Assembly: GCA_024639645.1 (NCBI GenBank)
Contig: JAHEIB010000014.1
Coordinates: 1 to 33,340, forward strand
Source of the DNA: Deltaproteobacteria bacterium
GTDB lineage: Bacteria; Desulfobacterota; Desulfobacteria; Desulfobacterales; B30-G6
DNA: 33,340 nt
Direction: 5' to 3'
In this document: positions 24,164 to 32,867 of the stretch, one piece after another
Layout: each line of letters begins with the position of its first letter
Position numbering within the stretch: the first letter of the stretch is position 1
Notes under the pieces: generated by a model
Database searches by the model: none
Seen by the model: only the letters and a program-made list of their open reading frames with translations
What the model was told of the DNA's origin: nothing
Program-made: the position numbers and the translations under genes

Positions 24164-24580
24164 ATGGAAAGAACATTGTCAATTATTAAACCGGATGCCG
24201 TCGGTCGTGGACTGATGGGTGACGTGATTAAACGGCTCGAAAGTAACGAGATTCACATCATAGGGATGAAGATGCTGCATATGACCAGGTCCCAGGCAGA
24301 GGGATTTTATGCTGTTCACAGGGAAAGACCGTTTTTTTCAAGCCTGTGCGACTTTATGTCTTCAGGTCCTGCACTTGTCATGGTGCTGGAAGGTGAAGAT
24401 GTCATCAAACGCTATCGGTCGCTCATGGGTGCCACCAATTATAAAGATGCCAAAGAGGGGACCATCCGCAGGGATTTTGCCACCGACATTGAGAAAAACG
24501 TCGTGCATGGATCGGATGCACCTGAAACTGCCGCGGTTGAAATCAATTATTTCTTCAACAGCTTTGAGATCATGACCTGA
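24164..24580 (+). CDS. ndk: nucleoside diphosphate kinase
   Basis: The 138-residue enzyme starts [20 protein letters not shown], as Ndk proteins do, and has the active-site His115 in [12 protein letters not shown] plus Tyr/Arg of the nucleotide site ([14 protein letters not shown]). It transfers the terminal phosphate of ATP to nucleoside diphosphates in the cytoplasm. AAAGGAACC precedes the ATG. The gene is framed by inverted repeat pieces (23721-23754 and 24602-24640). Confidence 0.96.
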   Translation: MERTLSIIKPDAVGRGLMGDVIKRLESNEIHIIGMKMLHMTRSQAEGFYAVHRERPFFSSLCDFMSSGPALVMVLEGEDVIKRYRSLMGATNYKDAKEGTIRRDFATDIEKNVVHGSDAPETAAVEINYFFNSFEIMT

Positions 24581-24601
24581 ACCTGATTTGGTGATTGAAG
24601 A

Positions 24602-24640
24602 CGTTAGGGGAATGCGCTCGCTGTTCCGGTTCATTTTTTT
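24602..24640. repeat. inverted partner of the GCATTCCCC repeat
   Basis: GGGGAATGCGCTCG followed by TTCCGGTTCATTTTTTTT is the reverse complement of the region near 23721-23754 (AAAAATTGAACGGAA...GAGCGCATTCCCC) with a few changes. The two pieces enclose ndk in inverted orientation, about 850 bp apart. Confidence 0.55.
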
Positions 24641-24678
24641 TCCATTAAAAGAGGCATCCCAAGAAACACTCAGATCTG

Positions 24679-25467
24679 ATGGAAACTATCAATCTCGATA
24701 ACGTTCATATTGTGCTTGTGCAGCCCCGGTATCCAGAGAATATCGGATCGGCGGCCAGGGCCATGCGAAATATGGGCTTGCACCGCCTTTCGGTGGTGGC
24801 TCCGGAAAATTACGATCTTACCCGGGCTTTTAAACTGGCCACTCATGCTGCTGCGGATGTCATCGAACGAAGTCGGACATATGATGATCTGAAAGAAGCC
24901 CTTGCATCCTGTCAATATGTAGTAGGTACCACTGCCCGTCTGGGCAAACATCGACAGGTTATCCAGTCACCTGAAAGATTGGCCAGTCAGCTGATACCCA
25001 TTTCTCAAGAGAACCGAATAGCCATTTTGTTTGGACCGGAGGACAAGGGGCTTTCCAATGAAGACACCCGGCTTTGCCACGCGCTGGTGAATATTCCCAC
25101 GGCTGATTTTTCCTCTTTAAATCTGGCACAGGCTGTCATGGTCGTATCCTACACACTTTTTACATCCCAGATGGATCAACCCACGCCTTTTACGCCCAGG
25201 CTTGCCAACCGGCACGAGCTCGATGGCATGTATCAGCAACTCAAGGAAATCCTGGTTCGGATTAGCTATATCAATGCTGATAATCCGGATCACTTCATTG
25301 GCAGTCTGCGACGGTTTTTCACCCGCCTGCAATTACGTGCCAGGGAAGTCAGTATGATCCGGGGTATCATCCGTCAGGTAAACTGGTATGGTGAGAAGCG
25401 TTATCAGGAGGGGCGGGAAAGATCAGGGTCCGAGGGTTCGAGGGGGCAAGGGTCCGAGGATAGCTGA
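24679..25467 (+). CDS. TrmJ-type tRNA 2'-O-methyltransferase (SPOUT family)
   Basis: The 262-residue product has the SPOUT knot signature: VLVQPRYPENIGSAARAMRN, YVVGTTAR, ILFGPEDKGLSN and VNIPTADFSSLNLAQAVMVV. TrmJ methylates the ribose at position 32 of tRNAs. The C-terminal extension matches TrmJ until about residue 245; the last 17 residues (RSGSEGSRGQGSEDS-like) are encoded by a family B repeat piece and are probably not functional. Confidence 0.86.
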   Translation: METINLDNVHIVLVQPRYPENIGSAARAMRNMGLHRLSVVAPENYDLTRAFKLATHAAADVIERSRTYDDLKEALASCQYVVGTTARLGKHRQVIQSPERLASQLIPISQENRIAILFGPEDKGLSNEDTRLCHALVNIPTADFSSLNLAQAVMVVSYTLFTSQMDQPTPFTPRLANRHELDGMYQQLKEILVRISYINADNPDHFIGSLRRFFTRLQLRAREVSMIRGIIRQVNWYGEKRYQEGRERSGSEGSRGQGSEDS

Positions 25468-25700
25468 CAGGCAATGGCAGATAGCAGTACCCAGCTTCCA
25501 GGCATATTAGCTTTCCAGTTTACAAGTTCAGTAATTAGCCAATAGCTAATTACTTTTCGTCCATTATTCCCCTTGAACCCTTGGCCCCTTGTATGCTGGG
25601 AAGCAAGGATGCTTGTATGCTGGGATGCTGCTTTCCGCTTGTAGCTCTCAGCCACCCTCGAACCCTTGTATCCCCCTCGGGGCCTCGGACCCTTTTTTTT
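25426..25700. repeat. family B repeat with inverted halves and T-run, copy 2
   Basis: The inner copy at 25426-25459 (GGGTCCGAGGGTTCGAGGGG) lies in the trmJ-like 3' end. The outer copy, 25567-25692, runs in the opposite sense and ends CCTCGGACCC directly before eight T's (25693-25700). GGGTCCGAGG and CCTCGGACCC are perfect complements, so the whole forms a large hairpin that could end transcription of the methyltransferase gene. It accounts for most of the 305-bp gap before the FAH gene. Confidence 0.6.
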
Positions 25701-25772
25701 AAATATGGTGAGAAACGCCGGTAAAATAATACGCATGTAGATTCAAACTAATGAATATGAAAGGAACTACTT

Positions 25773-26660
25773 ATGCGCCTCATACGTTTTGGTGAGAAAG
25801 GCAACGAGCGTCCTGGTCTTTTAAAAGAGGGCCGTATTGTTGATTTGCGGAAGCATTTTCCTAATATTCCCGATATTGGTGAGCCCTTTTTTCGTGATGA
25901 CTGGCTGGCAAAGGCCCACCAGGTGACGGATCAGGGTGTAAAAATGGATGTACGTCTGGGATGCCCCGTGCACTGGCCGTCCAAGATTATCTGTATTGGG
26001 AAGAACTATGCCGAACACGCAAGGGAAGGGGGCTTTAAGAGCCCTGAAAAACCGATCCTTTTTTCAAAAGCCATGAACACGCTCAACGGGCCCTTTGACC
26101 CCATTCTGCTGCCTGAAAGCGCCAGTCAAGTGGACTGGGAAGTGGAACTGGCAGTCGTGATGGGTCGGCAAGGCAAAAGGATTCGGGCGGCAGACGCCTA
26201 TGCGCATGTGGCCGGGTTCTGTGTCATGAACGATGTGTCGGGCCGGGATGCGCAGTATGGAGATGGGCAATTTTTCCGGGGCAAGTCCTTTGACACGTTT
26301 GCACCGTTGGGGCCATGCCTGGTGACCCATGATGAGCTGGTCGATGTAGAAAACCTTCAGATTACAGCCCACCTGGATGGCAAATGCATGCAGAAAGGCA
26401 ACACCGGTGACCTGATTTTCAAAATCCCTTTTATTATCGAATATATTTCCAGGGATATTACGCTATTGCCCGGTGATATCATTTCCACCGGCACGCCATC
26501 AGGTGTAGGTATTTACAGGGATCCCCCGATCCTGCTTCAACCAGGCAGCGTCATAAAATGCGAAGTCGAGAAAATCGGATATATCGAAAATAGGGTTGTG
26601 GGAAAAGAAGGGTCCGAGGATTCGAGGTTTCCAGGGTTCAAGGGGGGCCCCAGGCGATAA
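25773..26660 (+). CDS. fumarylacetoacetate hydrolase (FAH) family protein
   Basis: The 295-residue protein has an N-terminal domain starting MRLIRFGEKGNERPGLL and the FAH catalytic fold: ICIGKNYAEHAREGG, metal-binding Glu residues in WEVELAVVMG, Asp in NDVSGRDAQ, and STGTPSGVG. Such enzymes hydrolyse C-C bonds of acylpyruvates or decarboxylate oxaloacetate; the substrate is not clear. The last 20 or so residues, after ENRVVGKEG, derive from a family B repeat. AAAGGAACTAC precedes the ATG. Confidence 0.88.
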   Translation: MRLIRFGEKGNERPGLLKEGRIVDLRKHFPNIPDIGEPFFRDDWLAKAHQVTDQGVKMDVRLGCPVHWPSKIICIGKNYAEHAREGGFKSPEKPILFSKAMNTLNGPFDPILLPESASQVDWEVELAVVMGRQGKRIRAADAYAHVAGFCVMNDVSGRDAQYGDGQFFRGKSFDTFAPLGPCLVTHDELVDVENLQITAHLDGKCMQKGNTGDLIFKIPFIIEYISRDITLLPGDIISTGTPSGVGIYRDPPILLQPGSVIKCEVEKIGYIENRVVGKEGSEDSRFPGFKGGPRR

Positions 26661-26852
26661 GCTTTAAGCGGCTTACAGTTTAAGACCTATGGCTTACCGC
26701 TTTTACCCTCCAACCCTTGTATCGCCCTCGGCCCCTCAAGCCCTTCAATATGCTGGAACGCTGGGACGCTTGGAGGCTGGGATGCTGCCTGTCCGTTCAT
26801 AGCTGTCAGCCACCCTTTAACCCTTGTATCACCCTCGAACCCTCTGACCCTC
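26610..26852. repeat. family B repeats (inverted piece plus copy 3) around a family A copy 6
   Basis: The FAH 3' end carries GGGTCCGAGG (26610-26619) and the rest of an inverted family B piece to about 26652. A TAAGC repeat follows at 26654-26704 (GCGATAAGCTTTAAGCGGCT). A long family B copy then runs from 26705 to 26852 (CAACCCTTGTATCGCCCTCG, GCTGGGATGCTGCCTGTCCG, CTTGTATCACCCTCGAACCC), ending at the stop codon of the minus-strand leuD-like gene. All of the intergenic space between the convergent genes is repeat. Confidence 0.65.
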
Positions 26853-27375
26853 AGTACTTGCTATCCGCATACTCCACCCAGCCACCTGCCTCAACCAGCT
26901 CGCGATCGAATCCGGACAGATCAAAGGAGACACATTCTTCACGGTCGGCAGTTCGGAAAATAAAAACCTGCTCATGGAGGTTGGTTTCAAGGGTGGTTTC
27001 CGCACCTGAAAAACTGGAAAAGAGCCTGTCAATGGTTTCTGGGGGAAGCTCCATGGCCATCATGCCGTTGTTGTACATGTTCTGGCGGAAAATCCGGGCA
27101 AAGCTTGCGGCAATGACCAGGTTGATGTCGTTTACCTCCAGCGCCCAGGGCGCATGCTCCCGGGAAGAACCACAGCCAAAATTAGACCGGGAGAGGATAA
27201 CGTTTTTGTCTGCATGGTCTGTTTGGGGGTCAAATTCTTCAAGACTCAAATCCTCCAGCAGATGAGGCTTGAGAGCCTCTTTGGAGATCTCCGTTAGATA
27301 TTTTGCCGGGATGATTTCATCCGTGTTGATATCTGATCGATCCAGAAAAAGAACTTTCCCATTAAACGATTTCAT
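26851..27375 (-). CDS. LeuD-type dehydratase small subunit
   Basis: The 174-residue product is the swivelling small subunit of a two-part aconitase-family isomerase. It begins MKSFNGKVLFLDRSDINTDE and contains FGCGSSREHAPWAL, the strongly conserved substrate-binding loop. The specificity loop reads PAKYLTE. It pairs with the large subunit gene next to it, whose stop overlaps this start by one base (TAATG). Isopropylmalate isomerisation in leucine synthesis is likely, but a related hydro-lyase cannot be excluded. The stop codon abuts a family B repeat. Confidence 0.85.
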   Translation of the reverse strand: MKSFNGKVLFLDRSDINTDEIIPAKYLTEISKEALKPHLLEDLSLEEFDPQTDHADKNVILSRSNFGCGSSREHAPWALEVNDINLVIAASFARIFRQNMYNNGMMAMELPPETIDRLFSSFSGAETTLETNLHEQVFIFRTADREECVSFDLSGFDRELVEAGGWVEYADSKY

Positions 27376-28667
27376 TATTTGTCTTTCCTGTAGAGTGATG
27401 AATTGGCGATGTGACCGGCAACTGCCGTTGCAGCAGCGGTGGCGGGGCTCATCAGGTGGATCCGGCCCCCTTTGCCCATTCTGCCGTTAAAATTGCGATT
27501 CGTGGTAGATGCACAGACCTCCCCTTCCGCCAGCACGCCGTTGCTCATGCCCAGACAGGCTCCGCAAGTAGGGTTGGTGACGCAAAAACCGGCATCCATA
27601 AATATCTTGATGAGGCCCTGATCCAGCGCTTTTTGATAGGTTTCCGGAGTTGCGGGGGAGAGGATGGCACGAACCCGGGGACTGATTTTGTTCTTTCCCA
27701 GGGCACTTGCCGCAGCCTGAAGATCTTCGATGCGTCCATTGGTACAGGAGCCGATATAGACCTGGTCCACCACCGTGCCCTGCATTTCTTCAACCGGCTT
27801 GACACGGTCGGGCTGATTTCCATGGGTCACCATGGGGCTCAGTTCGCTGACATCTATGGTGATGACAGCCTCGTAATCAGCATCCGGATCCGATGCCAGG
27901 GGCTGAAACGCTGCAAGAGCGGCTTCCTTGGAGCTGTATTCTGCCTGAATATAAGGCCAGAGATAGTCGACGGTGTGCATGTCCGGATAACAGATGCCGC
28001 AGGTGCCTCCCGCTTCAACCGCCATATTACACAGGGTCATTCTGGCGGCCATATCCATCTCGTCCACAACCGGTCCGGCAAACTCGATAACCTTATCCGT
28101 GGCGCCATTGACACCGATCTGACCGATAATGTGAAGAATCACATCTTTGGCAAAGACCCCCGCTTTCAGTCTGCCGGATATGTCTATTTTGATGGTTTTA
28201 GGATAACGAAAGGCGCAGATTCCCTTGAGGATAGCGACTTCCGTATCCGTCGTGCCGACACCGGGTGAAAATACGCCGAACGCGCCATAGGTGCAGGTGT
28301 GAGAATCTCCCATGGTGATGGTGAAACCGGGCCGAACAAAACCTTTTTCTGGAAACAAGGCATGGCAGACACCATTCCGGCCGATATCGAAAAAATCGGG
28401 TATCTGGTGGCGGCGTGTCCAGTCCCTGAGGATTTTTCCCTGCTGGGCTGTTTTTGAATCCTTGGCCGGGGAAACATGATCGATAACCACTTTGATTTTG
28501 TCTGGATCAAAGACCTTGTCTTTGCCTCTCTGGAGCAGGTCGTTGATGGCCATGGGGGTGGTAATCTCATGGCAGAAGACGGCATCGAGACGGATGATGT
28601 GCATATCGCCATGCGGGTTGTCGATTAAATGTGAATCAAAAATTTTTTCGGCAATGGTTTTGCCCAT
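27375..28667 (-). CDS. LeuC-type dehydratase large subunit, archaeal-length class
   Basis: The 430-residue protein holds the [4Fe-4S] cysteines in YIGSCTNGRIEDL and in NPTCGACLG, plus the substrate site MGDSHTCTYGAFG. The length (about 420-430) is that of the archaeal/bacterial LeuC2/HacA class rather than the 460-470 residue proteobacterial LeuC. It would form a heterodimer with the product of the following gene, and the translation of the two is coupled. The reaction is probably 3-isopropylmalate to 2-isopropylmalate. AAGGAGAA lies before the ATG. Confidence 0.87.
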   Translation of the reverse strand: MGKTIAEKIFDSHLIDNPHGDMHIIRLDAVFCHEITTPMAINDLLQRGKDKVFDPDKIKVVIDHVSPAKDSKTAQQGKILRDWTRRHQIPDFFDIGRNGVCHALFPEKGFVRPGFTITMGDSHTCTYGAFGVFSPGVGTTDTEVAILKGICAFRYPKTIKIDISGRLKAGVFAKDVILHIIGQIGVNGATDKVIEFAGPVVDEMDMAARMTLCNMAVEAGGTCGICYPDMHTVDYLWPYIQAEYSSKEAALAAFQPLASDPDADYEAVITIDVSELSPMVTHGNQPDRVKPVEEMQGTVVDQVYIGSCTNGRIEDLQAAASALGKNKISPRVRAILSPATPETYQKALDQGLIKIFMDAGFCVTNPTCGACLGMSNGVLAEGEVCASTTNRNFNGRMGKGGRIHLMSPATAAATAVAGHIANSSLYRKDK

Positions 28668-28748
28668 ATGTTCTCCTTTTTACCATTGACTGCCAGTGAT
28701 ATTTTATCAAATTGATTTTGTTAAACGGCCGCTTGTTTGAAAATATTT

Positions 28749-28828
28749 ATCACGAAAACACGAAAGAACGAAAACACGAAAAACATCATTAAAAATTTCG
28801 TGTTTTCCAAATTTCGTGCTTTCGTGAT
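28749..28828. repeat. CACGAAA inverted repeat
   Basis: ATCACGAAAACACGAAAGAAC on one side faces AATTTCGTGCTTTCGTGAT on the other; the outer 9 bp (28749-28757 and 28820-28828) are perfect complements, and CACGAAA words repeat directly inside each arm. It lies between the LeuC-type and lepA genes, both on the minus strand, and may form a stable AU-rich hairpin. Confidence 0.65.
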
Positions 28829-28886
28829 AGTTTCTTTAATGTCTCAAAATATACGCTTATTAAAAAAAGGGCGCATGACTCAGATG

Positions 28887-30683
28887 TTAATTGTCATCCG
28901 TCTTTAACACCGACAAAAACGCAGACTGCGGAATCATGACTTTTCCGACCATTTTCATGCGCTTTTTGCCTTTTTTCTGTTTTTCCAGAAGTTTTCGTTT
29001 CCGGGTAATATCCCCACCATAACACTTGGCCGTCACGTCTTTACGAAAGGGGGAGACGGTCTTGCGGGCTACAATTTTTCCGCCGATGGCGCCCTGAATG
29101 GCTATCTTAAACATCTGTCGCGGAATTTCATCCCGAAGCCGGGTACAGGCATGCCGGCCACGCTCTTCGGCCCGGTCTCTGTGAACCAGCTGCGACAGGG
29201 CATCTACCCGTTCGCCGTTGATGAGGATGTCCAGTTTGACCATGCGGGTCTCGCGATAATCGATGATATCGTAATCAAAGGATCCATACCCTTGGGTTAC
29301 GGTTTTCAGCTTGTCATAAAAATCATAGATCACTTCCGACAGGGGGAGCTCGAATACCATTTCCAGGCGGTTGTTTGTCAGGTACTGGTAGTTTTTGTTG
29401 ATACCCCGGCGGTCAAGACAGAGCTTCATGACGGCGCCCATATATCTGTCTGGCACCATGATGGAAGCCCGGATAAACGGTTCTTTGGTTTTTTCGATGG
29501 TGGTGGGGTCAGGGTAGAGGGCCGGGTTGTCGATGATAAGCTCACTGCCATCGTTCAGGACAATGATGTAGCGAACCGACGGCGCTGTCAAAATCAGGGA
29601 TAGGTCATATTCCCTTTCCAGCCGCTCCTGGACAACCTCCAGATGGAGCAGCCCCAGAAACCCGCACCGGAATCCGAAGCCAAGCGCCACGGATGAATCT
29701 TTTTCGTAGATCAGAGCGGCATCGTTGAGTTTCAATTTTTCAAGTGCTGTGGTTAGGTCTCCATATCCGTCCGACGCCACCGGATAGATGGATGAAAAGA
29801 CGACCGGTTTGGCTTCTTTGAATCCGGGAAGGGCCGCATCGCAGGGGTGGTCTCTTAGCGTAATGGTGTCCCCGCAACGGGTGTCGCTGACTGTTTTGAT
29901 GCCGGCAATCAGGTATCCTACCTGACCGGCAGACAGTGTCTTTTGGGGAACACGAACAATCTGGAATAGCCCAACCTCCTCGACCTTGTAGACGGCATTG
30001 TTGGACATGAACTTGATGCGGTCCCCCGGTCTGATGGTTCCCTGAAATAGTCGAAAATGAACAATGGTTCCCCTGAAGGGATCATAGTGAGAGTCAAAGA
30101 TAAGGCCCTTTAAGGGGGCCTCGGCGTCTCCGGTGGGATGCGGTAGTTTCTGGACGATGCTCTCGAGCAGGACATCGATGCCAAGGCCTTCTTTTGCCGA
30201 CGCCTGTATTGCGGTGTCGGGGTCAAGACCGAGATCTTCTTCTATTTGCGTCATCACCCTGTCGACATCAGCCGACGGCAGGTCTATTTTGTTGATGACG
30301 GGGATGATATTCAAATTGTGTTCCATGGCAAGATACAGATTTGCAAGGGTTTGGGCTTCGACACCCTGGCTTGCGTCGATGAGCAGCAAAGCGCCCTCGC
30401 AGGATGCAAGTGCTCTGGATACTTCATATGTAAAATCTACGTGACCGGGCGTGTCGATGAGATTGAGATGATAGGTCATACCGTCTTTGGCGGTATAAGG
30501 CAGACAGATGGTCTGGCTTTTTATGGTAATTCCCCGCTCTCTTTCGATATCCATGGTGTCCAGAATTTGATCTTTGAAGTCCCGGTCCGAAACCATATCC
30601 GTAAATTGAATGAATCGGTCGGAAAGCGTGGATTTGCCATGGTCGATATGTGCGATAATACTGAAATTTCTAATATTTTTCAT
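28887..30683 (-). CDS. lepA: elongation factor 4 (LepA)
   Basis: The 598-residue GTPase has G1 AHIDHGKST, switch ITIKSQTICLPY, G3 DTPGHVDFTYE and G4 NKIDLPSADV, then the EF4 domains and the specific C-terminal domain ending in KDVTAKCYGGDITRKRKLLE. The length and closing region are diagnostic of LepA rather than EF-G or BipA. It binds elongating or initiating ribosomes in the cytoplasm. The start region is divergent from the diguanylate cyclase gene, with 173 bp to its chosen start. Confidence 0.97.
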   Translation of the reverse strand: MKNIRNFSIIAHIDHGKSTLSDRFIQFTDMVSDRDFKDQILDTMDIERERGITIKSQTICLPYTAKDGMTYHLNLIDTPGHVDFTYEVSRALASCEGALLLIDASQGVEAQTLANLYLAMEHNLNIIPVINKIDLPSADVDRVMTQIEEDLGLDPDTAIQASAKEGLGIDVLLESIVQKLPHPTGDAEAPLKGLIFDSHYDPFRGTIVHFRLFQGTIRPGDRIKFMSNNAVYKVEEVGLFQIVRVPQKTLSAGQVGYLIAGIKTVSDTRCGDTITLRDHPCDAALPGFKEAKPVVFSSIYPVASDGYGDLTTALEKLKLNDAALIYEKDSSVALGFGFRCGFLGLLHLEVVQERLEREYDLSLILTAPSVRYIIVLNDGSELIIDNPALYPDPTTIEKTKEPFIRASIMVPDRYMGAVMKLCLDRRGINKNYQYLTNNRLEMVFELPLSEVIYDFYDKLKTVTQGYGSFDYDIIDYRETRMVKLDILINGERVDALSQLVHRDRAEERGRHACTRLRDEIPRQMFKIAIQGAIGGKIVARKTVSPFRKDVTAKCYGGDITRKRKLLEKQKKGKKRMKMVGKVMIPQSAFLSVLKTDDN

Positions 30684-30856
30684 GTCACAATAAACTTGCT
30701 ATGCGATTATTGTCGGTTGACAGCCAATTTGTATCCGGATATTATATCGGGCTAATAAGATGGTTATCCGGAAACAGACTATTTACCAATTTTATTGTAC
30801 CCATGTCAACCAGGCGTTCCATTGCCTGGTTCGATAGCAAAAAGGAAAGGGTTTTA

Positions 30857-31777
30857 GTGGAAGCGGAAATACTGATCGTTGATGATGAAGAAGGCATCCG
30901 CCTTTCAATGCAGGAATTCGTGACCGTGTCCGGCTTCAGGACGTTGACGGCGGAAAGTGCGGAAGAGGCCTTGGCGTTGCTTGCGGAACGTCGAGTCGAT
31001 GTTGTTATTACGGATATCATGCTTCCGGGAATGGATGGTCTTGAACTCACGGATGTAATCAAGAAAGATTACGATATCGATGTTATCGTACTAACAGGAT
31101 ACTCGGGTGACTATTCGTATGAAGAAGCCATCAGCAAAGGCGCAAGTGATCTGGTGTTCAAGCCGGTCCGATTCGAAGAACTGATTCTCAGATTGAAAAG
31201 AGTGCTCAAAGAACGCAAGCTGACAAACGAACGCTTACAGATGCTCGAAAAACTGAAGAAGCTGTCCATTACAGACGGCCTCACCAGCCTGTATAATTCT
31301 AGGCATTTCTACAATCAGCTCAAGGGGGAAGTCGACAGATCCACACGTTACAGTCACCCGCTTACCATGCTGCTTCTGGATATCGATCATTTCAAGGACT
31401 ACAATGACCGTTACGGGCATCTGGAAGGAGACAAAGTCCTGTTACGACTCGGGCAGGTGATAAAGCTCCTGTTGCGGAAAATGGACTCGGCTTACCGCTA
31501 CGGGGGGGAGGAGTTTACCATCATCCTTCCCGAGACCGATAGCGAAGAGGCCCTTACGGTTGCCCAAAGGATTCGAAAAGCCATCAAGGAAATTGTCTTT
31601 AACCCGGAACCGGGAAAGAATGTATCCATTACCATCAGTATCGGTATGACCGCCTACAACCCACCTGAAGACCTGGCGACCTTTATCCAAAGGGCAGACA
31701 GGGCCTTGTATGGTTCAAAGGAAGGCGGCCGGGACAAGGTATCGGCACTTTTGGCACAGGCCACTCAGGACTCCTAA
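30857..31777 (+). CDS. REC-GGDEF diguanylate cyclase response regulator
   Basis: I chose GTG 30857, with AAGGAAAGGG about 6 bases upstream, giving 306 residues; longer in-frame starts at 30701 or 30803 have no ribosome site and add residues unlike the family. The receiver domain has DDEE and phosphoacceptor Asp in VITDIMLPGMDG. The GGDEF domain has YGGEEFTIILPE, a productive GGEEF variant, and the inhibitory I-site RKMD five residues before it. It should make c-di-GMP when phosphorylated and be limited by product feedback. The stop codon is the first part of a family A repeat. Confidence 0.9.
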   Translation: MEAEILIVDDEEGIRLSMQEFVTVSGFRTLTAESAEEALALLAERRVDVVITDIMLPGMDGLELTDVIKKDYDIDVIVLTGYSGDYSYEEAISKGASDLVFKPVRFEELILRLKRVLKERKLTNERLQMLEKLKKLSITDGLTSLYNSRHFYNQLKGEVDRSTRYSHPLTMLLLDIDHFKDYNDRYGHLEGDKVLLRLGQVIKLLLRKMDSAYRYGGEEFTIILPETDSEEALTVAQRIRKAIKEIVFNPEPGKNVSITISIGMTAYNPPEDLATFIQRADRALYGSKEGGRDKVSALLAQATQDS

Positions 31778-31834
31778 GCCATAAGCTATAAGTCATAAGC
31801 TTTATGCAGCTTAGTGCTTACCGCTTATGGCTCA
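31773..31834. repeat. TAAGC-rich palindromic repeat (family A), copy 7
   Basis: CCTAAGCCATAAGCTATAAG faces GCTTAGTGCTTACCGCTTAT and GGCTCAT. The left edge supplies the stop codon of the diguanylate cyclase gene, and the right edge borders the stop of the convergent rhomboid gene, so it could serve as a two-way transcript end. Confidence 0.65.
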
Positions 31835-32800
31835 TTTTATAGTAACCCGAAGGAACAAATCCCCCCGCCCGCCTTTGGGTGTCAGTTTTCCCAGTGATTT
31901 GAGCTTGAGCTGTTTACCTTCCGTGATACCGGCCGGCACTGTTACATTGATGAGACGTTTTTGAAAGCCCCAGGGAATATTCACTAGCTTTCTGGAACCT
32001 AAACGAGCCTCAAAGGGAGAGATTTCAAGGGTCCCGTAGAGGTTGGGATCGTCGGCCGGACCACCGGGTCGAATGACCTGCAGTCGGGAGGTTTTCTTTC
32101 TGGCCATCATGGGGCTAATTTTTCTGGAAACGCCTGTGGAAGGCAGCTTCAGCGCCAGCTTCAAAAAGACGATACCGAACAAAAAGCCACCGATATGGGC
32201 CCACCATGCGATACCTCCGCCCCCGCCATGACTGCCGGCCGCATTCAACAACTGCATTACGAACCAGAAGCCGATAAAGAAAAAGGCCGGGATTTCCACA
32301 AACCAGGGAAAAATGAGAATGGGAATCAGTGTCAGGATCCTGGATCGTGGATGGAGGACAAGATAGGCCCCCATGACGCCGGAGATGGCACCACTGGCAC
32401 CGATGGTGGGTATTGTGGAATTCATGTTCAGCAGTAGATGAGACAATCCCGAAGCCAGTCCACACAAAAGATAGAACAATAGATACCGAAACGGTCCCAG
32501 GCGGTCTTCGACATTATCGCCAAAGATATAGAGAGACCACATATTTCCTAAAAGGTGCAGAAAACCCCCGTGAAGAAACATAAAGGAGAGAAAGGAAAAG
32601 CCTTGCTGGAATGGTGTGAAATAGGCGCTGACATGCGAGACAGAGTAACGGGCTGGAACCAGCCCGTAGGTATAGACGAAACGATCTATTTCATTTCCCT
32701 GGGACATTTGGAGGAAAAACACCGCCACATTGATACCGATAAGGAGCGTGTTGACCACCGGGAGGTTTCTGGAAGGGTTGATGTCTCGTAAGGGGATCAT
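31832..32800 (-). CDS. rhomboid protease fused to DnaJ C-terminal-like domain
   Basis: The 322-residue protein has a six-helix rhomboid core. Asn86 in HLLGNMW, Ser136 in GASGAISG and His202 in WAHIGGF give the serine-histidine dyad and the oxyanion residue. After about residue 235 a soluble domain reads YGTLEISPFEARLGSRKLVN and VPAGITEGKQLKLKSLGK...RGDLFLRVTI, strongly like the second substrate-binding domain of DnaJ/CbpA. That would place a chaperone peptide-binding module beside an intramembrane protease. The family A repeat follows the stop codon. Confidence 0.8.
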   Translation of the reverse strand: MIPLRDINPSRNLPVVNTLLIGINVAVFFLQMSQGNEIDRFVYTYGLVPARYSVSHVSAYFTPFQQGFSFLSFMFLHGGFLHLLGNMWSLYIFGDNVEDRLGPFRYLLFYLLCGLASGLSHLLLNMNSTIPTIGASGAISGVMGAYLVLHPRSRILTLIPILIFPWFVEIPAFFFIGFWFVMQLLNAAGSHGGGGGIAWWAHIGGFLFGIVFLKLALKLPSTGVSRKISPMMARKKTSRLQVIRPGGPADDPNLYGTLEISPFEARLGSRKLVNIPWGFQKRLINVTVPAGITEGKQLKLKSLGKLTPKGGRGDLFLRVTIK

Positions 32801-32867
32801 GATCGTCCGTTTTAGGTTTTAGGTTTTAAGTGGGTTGCCAGCAGTCGAAAGCCCCGAAAAAAAACGA

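Noticed and set aside
27411-28268. Plus-strand frame of 285 codons opposite the LeuC-type gene
   Set aside because: Opposite a well-conserved aconitase-family gene; no start signal and no family match.
30701-30856. N-terminal extension of the GGDEF protein from ATG 30701
   Set aside because: The added 52 residues are unlike receiver proteins and lack a ribosome site; GTG 30857 has one.
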